Below are positions 37,386 through 46,618 of a stretch of 64,000 nucleotides of DNA, piece after piece. The notes beneath the pieces are model-generated. The model did not search any database, was not told where the DNA came from, and worked only from the letters and a program-made list of their open reading frames with translations. The position numbers and the translations under genes were made by a program. How positions within the stretch are numbered: the first letter of the stretch is position 1; every line of letters starts with the position of its first letter. The DNA is from Marinobacter caseinilyticus (GTDB lineage: Bacteria > Pseudomonadota > Gammaproteobacteria > Pseudomonadales > Oleiphilaceae), in assembly GCF_011074955.1 (NCBI RefSeq), contig NZ_WUQJ01000020.1, positions 251,103 through 315,102 on the forward strand, given 5' to 3'.

Positions 37386-38656
37386 ATACGGCAATCGGAC
37401 TCGCGCTGATTATCCTGTTCAGTCTCGGCGTGCCCATCGCAGTGTCGATCGTGCTGGCGTCCATTATCGGTATTGAGTTTTTCTCGCGCCTGCCCTTGCT
37501 GCTGGTCCCGCAACAGATGTTTGTAGGTATCGACAACTTTCCGCTGATGGCCATTCCGTTTTTTATCCTGGCGGGCAATCTGATGGCAGCGGGTGGCATT
37601 TCCCGACGGCTCGTCGACCTCGCCAAGTCCATTGTGGGCGGTTTTCAGGGTGGCCTGGCCATGACCTGCGTGTTGACCTGCATGATGTTTGCTGCCGTCT
37701 CAGGTTCGAGTGTTGCGACCACGTTCGCCATTGGCTCTATTCTGATCCCGGCGATGGTGAAGCATGGCTACCCACGTCCGTTGGCGGCCTCTATCCAGGC
37801 ATCCTCGGCCGAACTAGGCGTTCTCATCCCGCCGTCAATTCCCTTGATCCTGTATGGCGTCAGTACTGATACGTCCATCGGTAAACTGTTTATTGCCGGC
37901 ATTGGCCCAGGGTTGTTGATCGGTGGCGCGTTGCTGTTGTTTCTCTACTTGTTCTGCAAGGTTCGCGGATACGGCTTGCGTGATCATGAAGATCGCGAGA
38001 GTTTTACGATCGCATTGAAGCGGGCCTGGATCGCGATGCTGATGCCGGTTGTCGTCATTGGTGGCATTTACGGTGGCGTATTCACACCAACCGAGGCCTC
38101 GGCGGTCGCCGTCGTGTACGCCGTTATTGTCGGCGGCTTTATCTACCGCGAACTCAGTCTCGCAGAACTGTGGCCAATCCTGCGCCACAGTGTCATCTCC
38201 ACCTCCGCGGTCATGCTAATCATCGCTGCAGCTGCGCTGTTCAGCTTCCTGATCAGTCGTTCCGGCTTGCCGACGGAAGTCGCCGGTTGGGTAACCGTTG
38301 TATTCGACAGCCCGATCACGTTTCTTCTCGCCGTCAATGTCATGTTGCTGATTGTCGGCATGTTCATCGAAACGTCGGCCGCAATACTGGTGTTGGCGCC
38401 AATTTTCACTCCGATTGCCGTGCAGTACGGCATCGACCCGGTGCATTTTGGACTGATCGTTGTTGTGAACCTGGCACTCGGCATGTTTACACCACCGCTC
38501 GGGGTAAACCTGTTCGCCGCCTGCGCCGTGGCCAAACTGTCGGTCGATCAACTCCTGCCCTGGCTGATGCGCTTCGTGCTGGTGGTTCTGGCCTGCCTTA
38601 TTGCCATCACCTATATGCCGTGGATATCGCTGGGGCTGGTCGATTTGCTGTACTGA
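37382..38656 (+). CDS. TRAP transporter large permease (DctM type)
   Basis: The 424-residue sodium-dependent permease has about 12 spans and DctM hallmarks (LFSLGVPIAVSIVLASIIG; AVSGSSVATTFAIGSILIPAMVKHGY; IPPSIPLILYGVSTDTSIG; GMFTPPLGVNLF). Its ATG overlaps the dctQ-like stop. With the two preceding genes it forms the uptake system for the tetronate pathway. Confidence 0.92.
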   Translation: MNTAIGLALIILFSLGVPIAVSIVLASIIGIEFFSRLPLLLVPQQMFVGIDNFPLMAIPFFILAGNLMAAGGISRRLVDLAKSIVGGFQGGLAMTCVLTCMMFAAVSGSSVATTFAIGSILIPAMVKHGYPRPLAASIQASSAELGVLIPPSIPLILYGVSTDTSIGKLFIAGIGPGLLIGGALLLFLYLFCKVRGYGLRDHEDRESFTIALKRAWIAMLMPVVVIGGIYGGVFTPTEASAVAVVYAVIVGGFIYRELSLAELWPILRHSVISTSAVMLIIAAAALFSFLISRSGLPTEVAGWVTVVFDSPITFLLAVNVMLLIVGMFIETSAAILVLAPIFTPIAVQYGIDPVHFGLIVVVNLALGMFTPPLGVNLFAACAVAKLSVDQLLPWLMRFVLVVLACLIAITYMPWISLGLVDLLY

Positions 38657-38746
38657 AACCCTGTGGGGCGCCGTTCAAAAAAATAGAGACGAAGCACCGT
38701 AATTTCCGCCAAACTGGCAGGAGCTATTTTTGAAAGGACACGCCCC

Positions 38747-39979
38747 ATGGCCCGGATAAAAGTCGAATTCCCCAACGACGAAGGCAACACCCTGGCCGGA
38801 TTGCTGGAGCTTCCGGAAAACAGCAAGGTCCGGGCCGTGGCGCTGTTTGCTCACTGTTTCACCTGCGGCAAGGATGTCGTCGCAGCGTCGCGAATTTCGC
38901 GGGCACTCGCCGGACAGGGCATCGGTGTGTTGCGGTTTGACTTTACCGGGCTGGGCAACAGCGATGGTGACTTTGCCAACACGAACTTTTCGTCAAACAT
39001 TGAGGATCTGATCGCCGCCGCCCGCTATCTGGAGCAAGCCTATGAAGCCCCGAAGCTGATAATCGGGCATAGCTTAGGGGGCGCGGCCGCGTTGGTGGCG
39101 GCCCAGAAACTCGATTGCATTGAAGCGGTCGCCACCATCGCGGCGCCGGCCACGGCACACCACGTTCAGCAACTGTTTTCGGGTCAGGAAGCGGATATTC
39201 GGGCCCAGGAACAAGCCCGCGTCAGCATTGGCGGTCGTGAATTCAGTATCAAATCGCAATTGCTGGACGATCTGGAGCACTGGAATTCACCGGATCACAT
39301 TGCCCGTTTGCGCAAGCCTCTGATTATTTTTCATTCCCCCGTCGACCGGATTGTGGACATCAACGAAGCCGCCGCCATATTCCAGGCCGCCAAGCACCCC
39401 AAGAGTTTTATCTCATTGGATAGCGCCGACCACCTGTTATCCAAACCCGAAGATTCACAGTACGTTGCATTGACGCTGGTCGCCTGGGCAAGCCGTTATC
39501 TGACGTTGAAGGATACCGCCTCAGCCGCGGTAACCGCCGACTTACCGGCGCTTGATGCAGGCCAGGTACTGATTACCGAGAAGGACGCCAAGTTCCTACG
39601 TGGCCTGTATACCAACGATCACCAACTGCTGGCCGACGAGCCCCAGTCTGTGGGCGGCACCAACCTTGGCCCCAACCCCTACGACCTGCTGCTGATGTCC
39701 CTGGGCGCCTGCACCTCCATGACGCTAAGGATGTACGCCAATCGCAAGTCGTTGCCGATAACCAATATTGAGGTCCGGCTGCAGCATTCACGGGTACACG
39801 CAGACGATTGTGAACAATGCGAATCGACCTCCGGCCAGATTGACCGTATCGAACGGGTCATCAGCTATCAGGGTGACCTTGATGCCGGACAAGAGGCCCG
39901 TTTGCTCCAGATTGCCGATCTCTGCCCCGTTCATAAAACACTGCACAACGAAATCGACGTCGTCACGCACTTGGACTAA
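38747..39979 (+). CDS. Alpha/beta hydrolase-OsmC fusion protein
   Basis: The 410-residue protein joins an alpha/beta hydrolase (about 1-265; nucleophile Ser109 in GHSLGG, Asp in HSPVDRIVD, His in SADHLLS) to an OsmC/Ohr domain (about 285-410) with the two peroxidase cysteines in SLGACTSMTL and LCPVHKTLHN. OsmC proteins reduce organic hydroperoxides. The fused order is known as a bifunctional family; the true substrate is not established. A Tpx and a glutathione transferase gene follow, which supports a role in peroxide or thiol metabolism. Confidence 0.9.
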   Translation: MARIKVEFPNDEGNTLAGLLELPENSKVRAVALFAHCFTCGKDVVAASRISRALAGQGIGVLRFDFTGLGNSDGDFANTNFSSNIEDLIAAARYLEQAYEAPKLIIGHSLGGAAALVAAQKLDCIEAVATIAAPATAHHVQQLFSGQEADIRAQEQARVSIGGREFSIKSQLLDDLEHWNSPDHIARLRKPLIIFHSPVDRIVDINEAAAIFQAAKHPKSFISLDSADHLLSKPEDSQYVALTLVAWASRYLTLKDTASAAVTADLPALDAGQVLITEKDAKFLRGLYTNDHQLLADEPQSVGGTNLGPNPYDLLLMSLGACTSMTLRMYANRKSLPITNIEVRLQHSRVHADDCEQCESTSGQIDRIERVISYQGDLDAGQEARLLQIADLCPVHKTLHNEIDVVTHLD

Positions 39980-40055
39980 TGGCGGAAGCCAAGCCCGCCA
40001 TTACGCCGTATCCTTATGCGAATACAGGAACCACACCCATAAAGGAGATCTCACC

Positions 40056-40553
40056 ATGGCTACCATTACCCGTCGCGGTGTCGCTGTTGAAACAACCGGC
40101 GAGTTACCCGCCCTTGGCAGCAAGGCGCCGGCGGCGCAATTTACTAAAAACGACCTATCAGCGTTGGCACTGGCGGACTTGTCGGGCCAGCGTGTCATTC
40201 TCAACATTTTCCCCAGTATCGACACACCCACGTGCGCCAAGTCGGTGCGGCGCTTTAACGAGGCCGCGGCACAGCTGAATAACACCATGGTGTTGTGTGT
40301 GTCAGCGGATCTGCCTTTCGCTCAGGCCCGGTTTTGTGGGGCCGAAGGCCTGGATCGGGTGATGTCGGTGTCCACATTTCGCAACCGGGAGTTCGGTACC
40401 AACTACGGCGTCGAGATGACCGATGGCCCCCTCCAGGGTCTGCTGTCCCGCGCCATCGTTATTCTGGATGAGACCGGCACCGTTATTCACACCGAACAGG
40501 TTCCGGAGATTGCCCAAGAGCCGGACTACGAGGCCGCTCTCGCCGCGCTGTAG
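40056..40553 (+). CDS. tpx: Thiol peroxidase Tpx (copy 2)
   Basis: The 165-residue Tpx has peroxidatic Cys60 (PSIDTPTCAKS) and resolving Cys94 (ARFCGAEG), with an extra Cys81. AAAGGAG lies 7 nt before the ATG at 40056. It differs from the copy at 18145 at many positions, so the two are old paralogues or one was acquired. It follows the OsmC fusion gene by 76 bp. Confidence 0.93.
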   Translation: MATITRRGVAVETTGELPALGSKAPAAQFTKNDLSALALADLSGQRVILNIFPSIDTPTCAKSVRRFNEAAAQLNNTMVLCVSADLPFAQARFCGAEGLDRVMSVSTFRNREFGTNYGVEMTDGPLQGLLSRAIVILDETGTVIHTEQVPEIAQEPDYEAALAAL

Positions 40554-40663
40554 GAGCTCCGGTTGGAGAGCGTCAGGCTGAGGGGGGGTGGCACATCATG
40601 GAACCCGGCCAGGACTAACCTGTACACTTTGTAGGTTGTAGACACTGGACAGCGGGAGACACG

Positions 40664-41353
40664 ATGATCGACCTTTATTACTGGACCACCCCCAACGGCC
40701 ACAAGATCACCATTTTTCTGGAGGAAACCGGGCTTGAGTACACCCTCAAGCCCGTCAACATCAGTGCAGGTCAGCAGTTTGAGGACAGCTTCCTGAACAT
40801 ATCGCCCAATAACAAAATCCCGGCCATCGTCGACCGGCGCCCGGACGATGGCGGTAAGCCCTTCTCGATTTTCGAATCGGGGGCCATCCTGGAATACCTG
40901 TCGGAAAAAACCGGCCGACTGATGCCGCCGGACCTGCGGGACCGCTGGCAGGCCATCCAGTGGCTGCACTGGCAGATGGGCGGATTTGGCCCCATGCTGG
41001 GTCAGAATCATCACTTCAAGCAGTACGCGCCGGAAAAGCTTCCCTACGCGATTGAACGTTACGACAAGGAGGCCGAACGGTTGTACGGTGTGTTGGACGA
41101 CCAACTGCGCGATAAGGACTATATTGCGGGTGAGTACTCCATTGCGGATATCGCCACCTACCCATGGGCCAGGTTGCACGAGCGCCATGGCGTTGATCTG
41201 AAGGACTTGCCCAATGTGGCCCGCTGGCTCAATACCATGGCCGAACGCCCTGCGGTGAAACGCGCCTACGCCAAAGCCGACACCATCAACACCCAAGCCA
41301 CGGTGAGTGACGAAAGCAAAGCCATACTCTTTGGCCAGGGCCGACGAAAGTAA
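40664..41353 (+). CDS. Glutathione S-transferase, YfcG-like
   Basis: The 229-residue protein has the N-terminal thioredoxin-fold of Nu-class GSTs (MIDLYYWTTPNGHKITIFLEETGLEYTLKPV, then ISPNNKIPAIVD and FESGAILEYLSEKTG) and a helical C-terminal domain (YIAGEYSIADIATYPW). The TTPNGHK motif is typical of YfcG, which has disulfide reductase activity with glutathione. GGGAG precedes the ATG. Its place after OsmC and Tpx fits thiol-based peroxide defence. Confidence 0.88.
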   Translation: MIDLYYWTTPNGHKITIFLEETGLEYTLKPVNISAGQQFEDSFLNISPNNKIPAIVDRRPDDGGKPFSIFESGAILEYLSEKTGRLMPPDLRDRWQAIQWLHWQMGGFGPMLGQNHHFKQYAPEKLPYAIERYDKEAERLYGVLDDQLRDKDYIAGEYSIADIATYPWARLHERHGVDLKDLPNVARWLNTMAERPAVKRAYAKADTINTQATVSDESKAILFGQGRRK

Positions 41354-41490
41354 ACGCCGGCCCTGTGTGACCGGATCCTCACGGGTGTAACGCGATGGGG
41401 GTGCCACCGGGAAGGGTGTCATAGACAGAGTGTAACAAATCGGCTGCGTGAGTGTCGAAGCTACATCACTCACTCAAGGAGGACACGGTC

Positions 41491-41934
41491 ATGCTCCGCA
41501 TCATCACGCTCTGCATCATGCTGCTGTCTGCGGCCTCATTGTGGGCCACCGAACCGGCGGTTTACACCAGCCCCCACTCAAACCACGGCGCCGGCGGCCA
41601 CGATGTGGTGGCCTATTTCACCGACGGCAAGCCGGTCAAGGGCAACACCGCCTACCAGACCAAGTTCAACGGCGCTTCCTGGCTGTTCGCCTCCGCCGAG
41701 CATCTGGCCAGGTTCAAGGCCAACCCCGAGAAATACGCGCCGGCCTACGGCGGCTATTGTGCCTGGGCGGTAAGCCAGGGCTATCTGGCCAAGGGCAACC
41801 CGCGCAACTGGACGGTGGTCGACGGTCGGCTGTACCTGAATTACAACGATGCGATTCAGAAAAAATGGCTGAAGGATATTGCCGGATTCATTACCGCGGC
41901 CAACGCCCATTGGCCCGCCGTGCTGGATCAGTGA
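41491..41934 (+). CDS. Exported YHS-domain protein
   Basis: The 147-residue protein has a signal peptide (MLRIITLCIMLLSAASLWA) and a YHS-type domain (GGHDVVAYFTDGKPVKGNTAY, AEHLARFKANPEKYAPAYGGYCAWAVSQG). YHS domains are often metal-linked, but the exported form has no fixed function. AAGGAGG lies 7 nt before the ATG at 41491. It ends 46 bp before the convergent gntR. Confidence 0.85.
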   Translation: MLRIITLCIMLLSAASLWATEPAVYTSPHSNHGAGGHDVVAYFTDGKPVKGNTAYQTKFNGASWLFASAEHLARFKANPEKYAPAYGGYCAWAVSQGYLAKGNPRNWTVVDGRLYLNYNDAIQKKWLKDIAGFITAANAHWPAVLDQ

Positions 41935-41980
41935 CCGCCGCGCCTGAGGCCCGTGCAAGTGGACGGAGACAGGGCCCGCA

Positions 41981-43024
41981 TCAGAGGGTGCCGCCGGGCT
42001 CAATACGATAGCCCAGGTCAATGATCCGCTCACCCGGTGCCTGGCCCTTGATCCGGTTCAATAATTCAACCGCCGCGCGGGTGCCCAGGGCTTCCCGTGG
42101 TGTGATGACGCTCGCCAGTTTGGGGGCCATCACCTGCCCCACGTCGTGGCCGTGAAAACCGGCAATCGCAATTTGACCCGGCACCGGGATTCCCCGCCGC
42201 ACACACTCAAAATACGCACCGATCGCGACATCATCGTTGGTGCAAAACAACGCATCGGTCTCTGGATGTTCGGTCAGGATCTGCGCCATTAGGGTGGCAC
42301 CGACGGTATACGAAGATCGCAGGTTGGTTTGCAGGGTCGCCGGCGCCAGCCCGTGCTCGGTCATCGCCTGTGCATACCCCTCCTGGCGCTGCAAGGTGCG
42401 GGCATCCAGCCGCACCGCCAGATATCGTATTCGGCGGCGACCGCGGCGGATTATTTCCGTCACCATGTCGTAAGCGGCGGCCACATTATCGAACCCTACG
42501 GCCTGTTCGAATGGCGCCGAACGGGTATCCATGATCTCAACTGTCGGCACGCCGGCCGTTTCCAGCATGCGCAGGGTGCGCGGTGTGTGCTGACTTTCCG
42601 ACAACATCACCCCATCGACATTGTAAGACAACAACGACGACAGACTCCGCTCCTCGATCTCCGGACTGTAACCATAGTGCGACAGCATCAGGTGATAGCC
42701 CGCAGGTTCGGTGGCCGTCTCAATGCCTTTGATGACGTCGGCGAAGACCTGATTGGTCAGCGATGGCACCAGAATGCCAATCGCCCGGCTGGTGGATTTG
42801 GACAATATATCCGGCCCCCGATTGGGGATGTAGCCCAGAGCCTCAGCGGCGTCCAGAATTTGCGCCCGCATCTTGTCAGAGACGGTATCGGCGCCGCGCA
42901 AACCCCGGCTAACGGTCATCTTTGTGGTGCCGACCCGGTCCGCAATGTCTTGCAACGTCGGTCTCCGCTTCTTGACCGGGTTTTGAGCGCTGCTTTTGGG
43001 TTTATAAGGGTTCTTAGAAGTCAT
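41981..43024 (-). CDS. gntR: Gluconate operon repressor (GntR, LacI family)
   Basis: The 347-residue protein matches E. coli GntR throughout: HTH RRPTLQDIADRVGTTKMTVSRGLRG, then GYIPNRGPDILSKSTSRAIGILVPSLTNQVFADVIKGIE, CTNDDVAIGAYFECVRRG and AIAGFHGHDVGQVMAPKLASVITPRE. GntR represses gluconate uptake and kinase genes and is released by gluconate. Its start lies within the last codons of gntK, so it is the final gene of the P-Q-M-gntK-gntR operon and should be autoregulated. Confidence 0.93.
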   Translation of the reverse strand: MTSKNPYKPKSSAQNPVKKRRPTLQDIADRVGTTKMTVSRGLRGADTVSDKMRAQILDAAEALGYIPNRGPDILSKSTSRAIGILVPSLTNQVFADVIKGIETATEPAGYHLMLSHYGYSPEIEERSLSSLLSYNVDGVMLSESQHTPRTLRMLETAGVPTVEIMDTRSAPFEQAVGFDNVAAAYDMVTEIIRRGRRRIRYLAVRLDARTLQRQEGYAQAMTEHGLAPATLQTNLRSSYTVGATLMAQILTEHPETDALFCTNDDVAIGAYFECVRRGIPVPGQIAIAGFHGHDVGQVMAPKLASVITPREALGTRAAVELLNRIKGQAPGERIIDLGYRIEPGGTL

Positions 43025-43565
43025 AGCGGCTCATATCAGGGCCTTCCGGCGAGGAAGCACCATCATACTTGTCCTGTTGCCTCAACGCAGCCAGGCAGGC
43101 CTGTAAAACCGCAGCGGGCGATTCGCGAATGTCGATGGCTGCGGCTTCGTCCGGGCCGGGTTCTTCCAGTTGTTCGAACTGACTGACCAGCATCGACTCA
43201 CCATTGAAATAATGATCCTGACGTTTGGCGTGCCGGGACCAGATGGTGTCAAAGTCGCCCTGCAAGTACAGCGTCAGCAGACCCGGGTCGGCCGCCCGCA
43301 GCTGCTCGCGATAAGACCGCTTCAACGCCGAACAGGCCAGCACCAGTCCCGATTCACGCTGAATCAGCGCGGCCAGATCCTGCAACCAACCGCGACGATC
43401 AGTATCGCTGAGCGGGATCCCATTGGCCATTTTCTGGATATTGGCCGTGCTGTGAACCGCGTCCGCATCCAGAAAAGACAGCCCCAATGTCGCGGCCAGC
43501 TGCTGCCCAACCAGCGTCTTGCCGCTGCCGGAAACCCCCATCACAAGAATTTTCAGTTGGTTCAT
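43014..43565 (-). CDS. gntK: Gluconokinase (GntK)
   Basis: The 183-residue kinase phosphorylates D-gluconate to 6-phosphogluconate. The P-loop is residues 10-17 (GVSGSGKT), followed by FLDADAVHSTANIQKMANGIPLSDTDRRGWL and CSALKRSYREQLR, all diagnostic of GntK. Its ATG lies 1 nt after the TRAP permease stop, and its end overlaps gntR by 11 bp. Confidence 0.93.
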   Translation of the reverse strand: MNQLKILVMGVSGSGKTLVGQQLAATLGLSFLDADAVHSTANIQKMANGIPLSDTDRRGWLQDLAALIQRESGLVLACSALKRSYREQLRAADPGLLTLYLQGDFDTIWSRHAKRQDHYFNGESMLVSQFEQLEEPGPDEAAAIDIRESPAAVLQACLAALRQQDKYDGASSPEGPDMSRYDF

Positions 43566-43566
43566 A

Positions 43567-44886
43567 TTATTCCCACCATAGTGCCAGTTGCGGGAAGGCG
43601 ATCAGCAGCGCCAGGGCCACCAATTGCAAGCCTATAAACGGTAATAGCGACTGGAAAATCTCGCCCAGTGAGATGTCTTTCGGGGCCACCGATTTCAGAT
43701 AGAACGCGGCCGGCCCGAACGGTGGCGACAAAAACGACACCTGCATGTTCATGCAGAACACCACACCAAACCAGATCGGGCTGTACCCCAGCTCGGTGAC
43801 GATGGGCACAAAGATGGGCATGGTCAGCAGCGCCACCCCGACCCAGTCCAGAAACATGCCCAGCACCAACAAGATCAGCATCATGAACAGGATGGTCCCG
43901 ATGCCACTGCCGCCGCTGACGGCAAACACCATCTCGCGGACAAAATCGATGCCTCCCATCAGGTTGTACACCCCGACCAGCGCGGTCGCACCAATGCCAA
44001 TCCAGATGATCATGCCGCAAATGCGCAAGGTGCTGATGGTGGCTTTGCGCACCATGCTGTAGGACAATTCACCCCGAATCCAGGTACTGATTGCGATTCC
44101 CAGCACGCCCAGTGCCGAGGCTTCGGTGACCGACGCGACACCGCCGTAAATACTGCCCAGCACCACCACCACCGATAAGATCGGGAACAGCAAGGCTTTG
44201 AAAAAATTCGGCGCGGGCGGCTCGTTCTCACTTGAATCGGATGGCAGTGGCGCCAAGGCGGGGTTGAGCCAGACCCGCACTACCACATACCCCATGTAGA
44301 GCAACGCCAGAATCAGCGCCGGCAGGAACGCCCCTTTGAACAGATCACCGATCGAGACGTTGGCGGTCAGGCCATAAATGATCAGGACAATGCTTGGCGG
44401 CAGCATGGTGCCCAATGCCCCGCCAGCGCAGGTGGTACCGATGGCAAGCTTGCGGTCGTAGCCAAGGCGCAGCATTTGCGGCAACGCCAGGATGCCCAGC
44501 AACACCGTTTCACCGCCAATCACACCCGACATGGAGGCCAGAATAATGGCCACCACCAGGGTTTGCAGGGCGACACCACCGCGCAGTTTACGGCCAAACC
44601 GGTTCATCGCATCGAACAGGTCCCGCGCGATGCCGGAGTGGTCGAGCAAGGCCGCCATCAACACAAACATCGGCACCGCAAGAAACACGTAGCTGCCAAT
44701 GAAACTGTACAGCCGACTACTGACAATCGGCAGGGCCTCAGGCCCGAACCAACCCAGAGCAAAGACCAGCGCCACCAGCCCGGTGGCGAAGGCCAACTGC
44801 ATGCCGGTCAGCAACAGCAGAATCAGTAACACCAACATCAGCAGGCTGCCATACCCGATGCCAATGGACGCGAGTTCAAACATCAT
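43567..44886 (-). CDS. TRAP transporter large permease (gluconate module)
   Basis: The 439-residue DctM-type permease has about 12 spans with SYVFLAVPMFVLMAALLDHSG, GVIGGETVLLGILALPQMLRLGYDRKLAIGTTCAGGALGTMLPPSI and QVSFLSPPFGPAAFYLKSV. A charged, Pro-rich loop near residue 220 (LPSDSSENEPPAP) interrupts the span pattern. Its start overlaps the small-subunit stop (ATGA), and gntK follows 1 nt later. It probably imports gluconate or a close sugar acid. Confidence 0.9.
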   Translation of the reverse strand: MMFELASIGIGYGSLLMLVLLILLLLTGMQLAFATGLVALVFALGWFGPEALPIVSSRLYSFIGSYVFLAVPMFVLMAALLDHSGIARDLFDAMNRFGRKLRGGVALQTLVVAIILASMSGVIGGETVLLGILALPQMLRLGYDRKLAIGTTCAGGALGTMLPPSIVLIIYGLTANVSIGDLFKGAFLPALILALLYMGYVVVRVWLNPALAPLPSDSSENEPPAPNFFKALLFPILSVVVVLGSIYGGVASVTEASALGVLGIAISTWIRGELSYSMVRKATISTLRICGMIIWIGIGATALVGVYNLMGGIDFVREMVFAVSGGSGIGTILFMMLILLVLGMFLDWVGVALLTMPIFVPIVTELGYSPIWFGVVFCMNMQVSFLSPPFGPAAFYLKSVAPKDISLGEIFQSLLPFIGLQLVALALLIAFPQLALWWE

Positions 44887-45452
44887 GCGCTCCCCAACTG
44901 ACGGATATCACGAATCAAATGCAGCACGTACTGCACCGTCAGAGTGATAATGGCGACAAAGATCAAAACCTTGAGAAAGGCCGGAAACGGCGGGTTCCAG
45001 GCCGACCCGGAGGTTTCCAGCCGCAACGCGCCCCAGGGCGCATACACGGCCTTCTCCGCCATAAACCACGAGGCATACACCATCATTGCGCAGAAACAGA
45101 GCCCAAGCAGATCGTGCAGTACCCGCAACAGGCCTTGCACCCGCTTCGGTACCGCATCGTAGAGCAGTACCACACGCACATGCCGGTCGGTGGCAAAGGC
45201 GTAGAGACCACCAAAAACAAACAGCGAGGCGCCCAGAAACGTCACGGTTTCGTGCACCCACAAGGTGGGTGAGTCAAACAGATAACGACGGGCAATTTCG
45301 TAGGCCGAAATCACTACGATGGCGGCGAAGATCAGGCTGAGTTTTTGGCCCAGCCAGATTATGCCGCGGTCCAGCGGATTGCTGCCGACGTCTTCATCGG
45401 CCGGAAGTTCAGGCACACCGGGTTCGGGCTGCTCAGGAATAGAATCAGACAT
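44883..45452 (-). CDS. TRAP transporter small membrane subunit (gluconate module)
   Basis: From the ATG at 45452 (GGAG 11 nt upstream) the product has 189 residues. It starts with an acidic Pro-rich N-terminus (SIPEQPEPGVPELPADEDVG), followed by four spans of the DctQ fold (ISAYEIARRYLFDSPTLWVHE). An in-frame ATG at 45479 is possible. The acidic leader is longer than in most DctQ proteins. It is coupled to the permease gene by ATGA. Confidence 0.85.
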   Translation of the reverse strand: MSDSIPEQPEPGVPELPADEDVGSNPLDRGIIWLGQKLSLIFAAIVVISAYEIARRYLFDSPTLWVHETVTFLGASLFVFGGLYAFATDRHVRVVLLYDAVPKRVQGLLRVLHDLLGLCFCAMMVYASWFMAEKAVYAPWGALRLETSGSAWNPPFPAFLKVLIFVAIITLTVQYVLHLIRDIRQLGSA

Positions 45453-45521
45453 GGCGACGGACTCCGGCCCAGACGCCATGCAACAGTCATGGCGCCGGGA
45501 CCTTCATAGGATCGGACAGGT

Positions 45522-46535
45522 TTACAGCAGGCCCTGGGATTCCAGGAAGGCCGTCACGGACTCATACACCTTCTGGGCATTGGGCGACTGCTCGGCATAG
45601 AGTTTCCACTGTTCACGGGCGATGGCGCGAAACTTCCTGCGCTCCTCGGCGGACCAGTCGTGCAGCGTAATGTCGGGGTTGGCTCGTGCTTCATTAACTG
45701 CGTCCACATCCGCCATCGCCAGCTGGGTACTGATGTCGTGGGCAAAGTCCCGCACCGAGGTGGTGAAAATCACCTGCAGATCATCGGGTAGCTTGTTCCA
45801 CTCGTCCAGGTCCATCACGACTTCCAGCAGCGGTAGCGAGTGAAAACCCGGATACACCGGGTGTTGGGCAATGTCGTGCAACCCGGCGGCATGGTTGGTT
45901 GAAAAGACGGTGTAATCCGCCGCATCAATCACACCTTTACTGAGCCCGGTATACACTTCCGAACCCGGCAAATTGACGGGAGACGCGCCCGCAGCAGCAA
46001 ATACCGACTGCACCAGGCCTTCCGGCGCCCGCAATTTCAGCCCCTTCAGGTCATCAACCCCGTTCAGAGGTTTCTTCGATACAAACGACTCGAGTCCGGT
46101 TGCGCCGCCACCAACGAACTTCACGCCGTAGGGCTTGTACAACTCGTTCATCAGCTCGTAGCCACCGCCGTAATAGATATACGTAATCAGCTGATCCGGA
46201 CTCGACCAGGCGCCGACGGTGTTGCCGATCAGCCCGAACGCCGGGTCCTTGCCAGAGAAATAACCGGTCACTGAAATATGGCCATCCAGGACGCCCATAT
46301 CGATGGCGCCCAGGGTTTCGGTATGGCTGACCACGCTGCCCACGGGCAGGATGTCGACGGCGACCCGGCCACCGGACATGCGCTCAATGCGCTCGGCCCA
46401 GGCCTGCTTGATTTCAAAATTTTTCACGCCGGAGGGGTCGGAAGACTGGAACTTGAAGGTGTAATCTGCGGCCAGCGCACCCATGGTAAACGTGGCGGCC
46501 AAAAAGCCGGTTATTAGCTTGAGCGGGGTGTTCAT
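45522..46535 (-). CDS. TRAP transporter substrate-binding protein (gluconate module)
   Basis: The 337-residue protein has a signal peptide (MNTPLKLITGFLAATFTMGA-LA) and DctP features (FQSSDPSGVKNFEIKQAWAERIERMSGGR; LKGLKLRAPEGLVQSVF with the conserved Arg; GLSKGVIDAADYTVFSTN). It should bind the sugar acid in the periplasm. GCAGGAG lies 5 nt before the ATG. It is the first gene of the operon and follows a GntR-type operator. Confidence 0.9.
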   Translation of the reverse strand: MNTPLKLITGFLAATFTMGALAADYTFKFQSSDPSGVKNFEIKQAWAERIERMSGGRVAVDILPVGSVVSHTETLGAIDMGVLDGHISVTGYFSGKDPAFGLIGNTVGAWSSPDQLITYIYYGGGYELMNELYKPYGVKFVGGGATGLESFVSKKPLNGVDDLKGLKLRAPEGLVQSVFAAAGASPVNLPGSEVYTGLSKGVIDAADYTVFSTNHAAGLHDIAQHPVYPGFHSLPLLEVVMDLDEWNKLPDDLQVIFTTSVRDFAHDISTQLAMADVDAVNEARANPDITLHDWSAEERRKFRAIAREQWKLYAEQSPNAQKVYESVTAFLESQGLL

Positions 46536-46568
46536 AATGTCTCCTGCCTGTTCTTGTTTTGACGGTTT

Positions 46569-46618
46569 ATGTTACCGGTAACATTTGCGAGTGTATGGCA
46601 TGGCTTTTGGAATGGCAA
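46569..46618 (-). promoter_or_regulatory. gntR: Promoter with perfect GntR operator
   Basis: Read on the minus strand, a -35 TTGCCA (46618-46613) and a -10 TACACT (46595-46590) are 17 bp apart. The perfect 16-bp palindrome ATGTTACCGGTAACAT (46569-46584) covers the expected start site near 46583. Sequence and position match LacI/GntR-family operators, so gluconate-released repression is expected. Confidence 0.75.

Noticed and set aside
40526-41473. Minus-strand open frame of 315 codons opposite the GST gene
   Set aside because: GST motifs on the plus strand are clear; the reverse translation has none.
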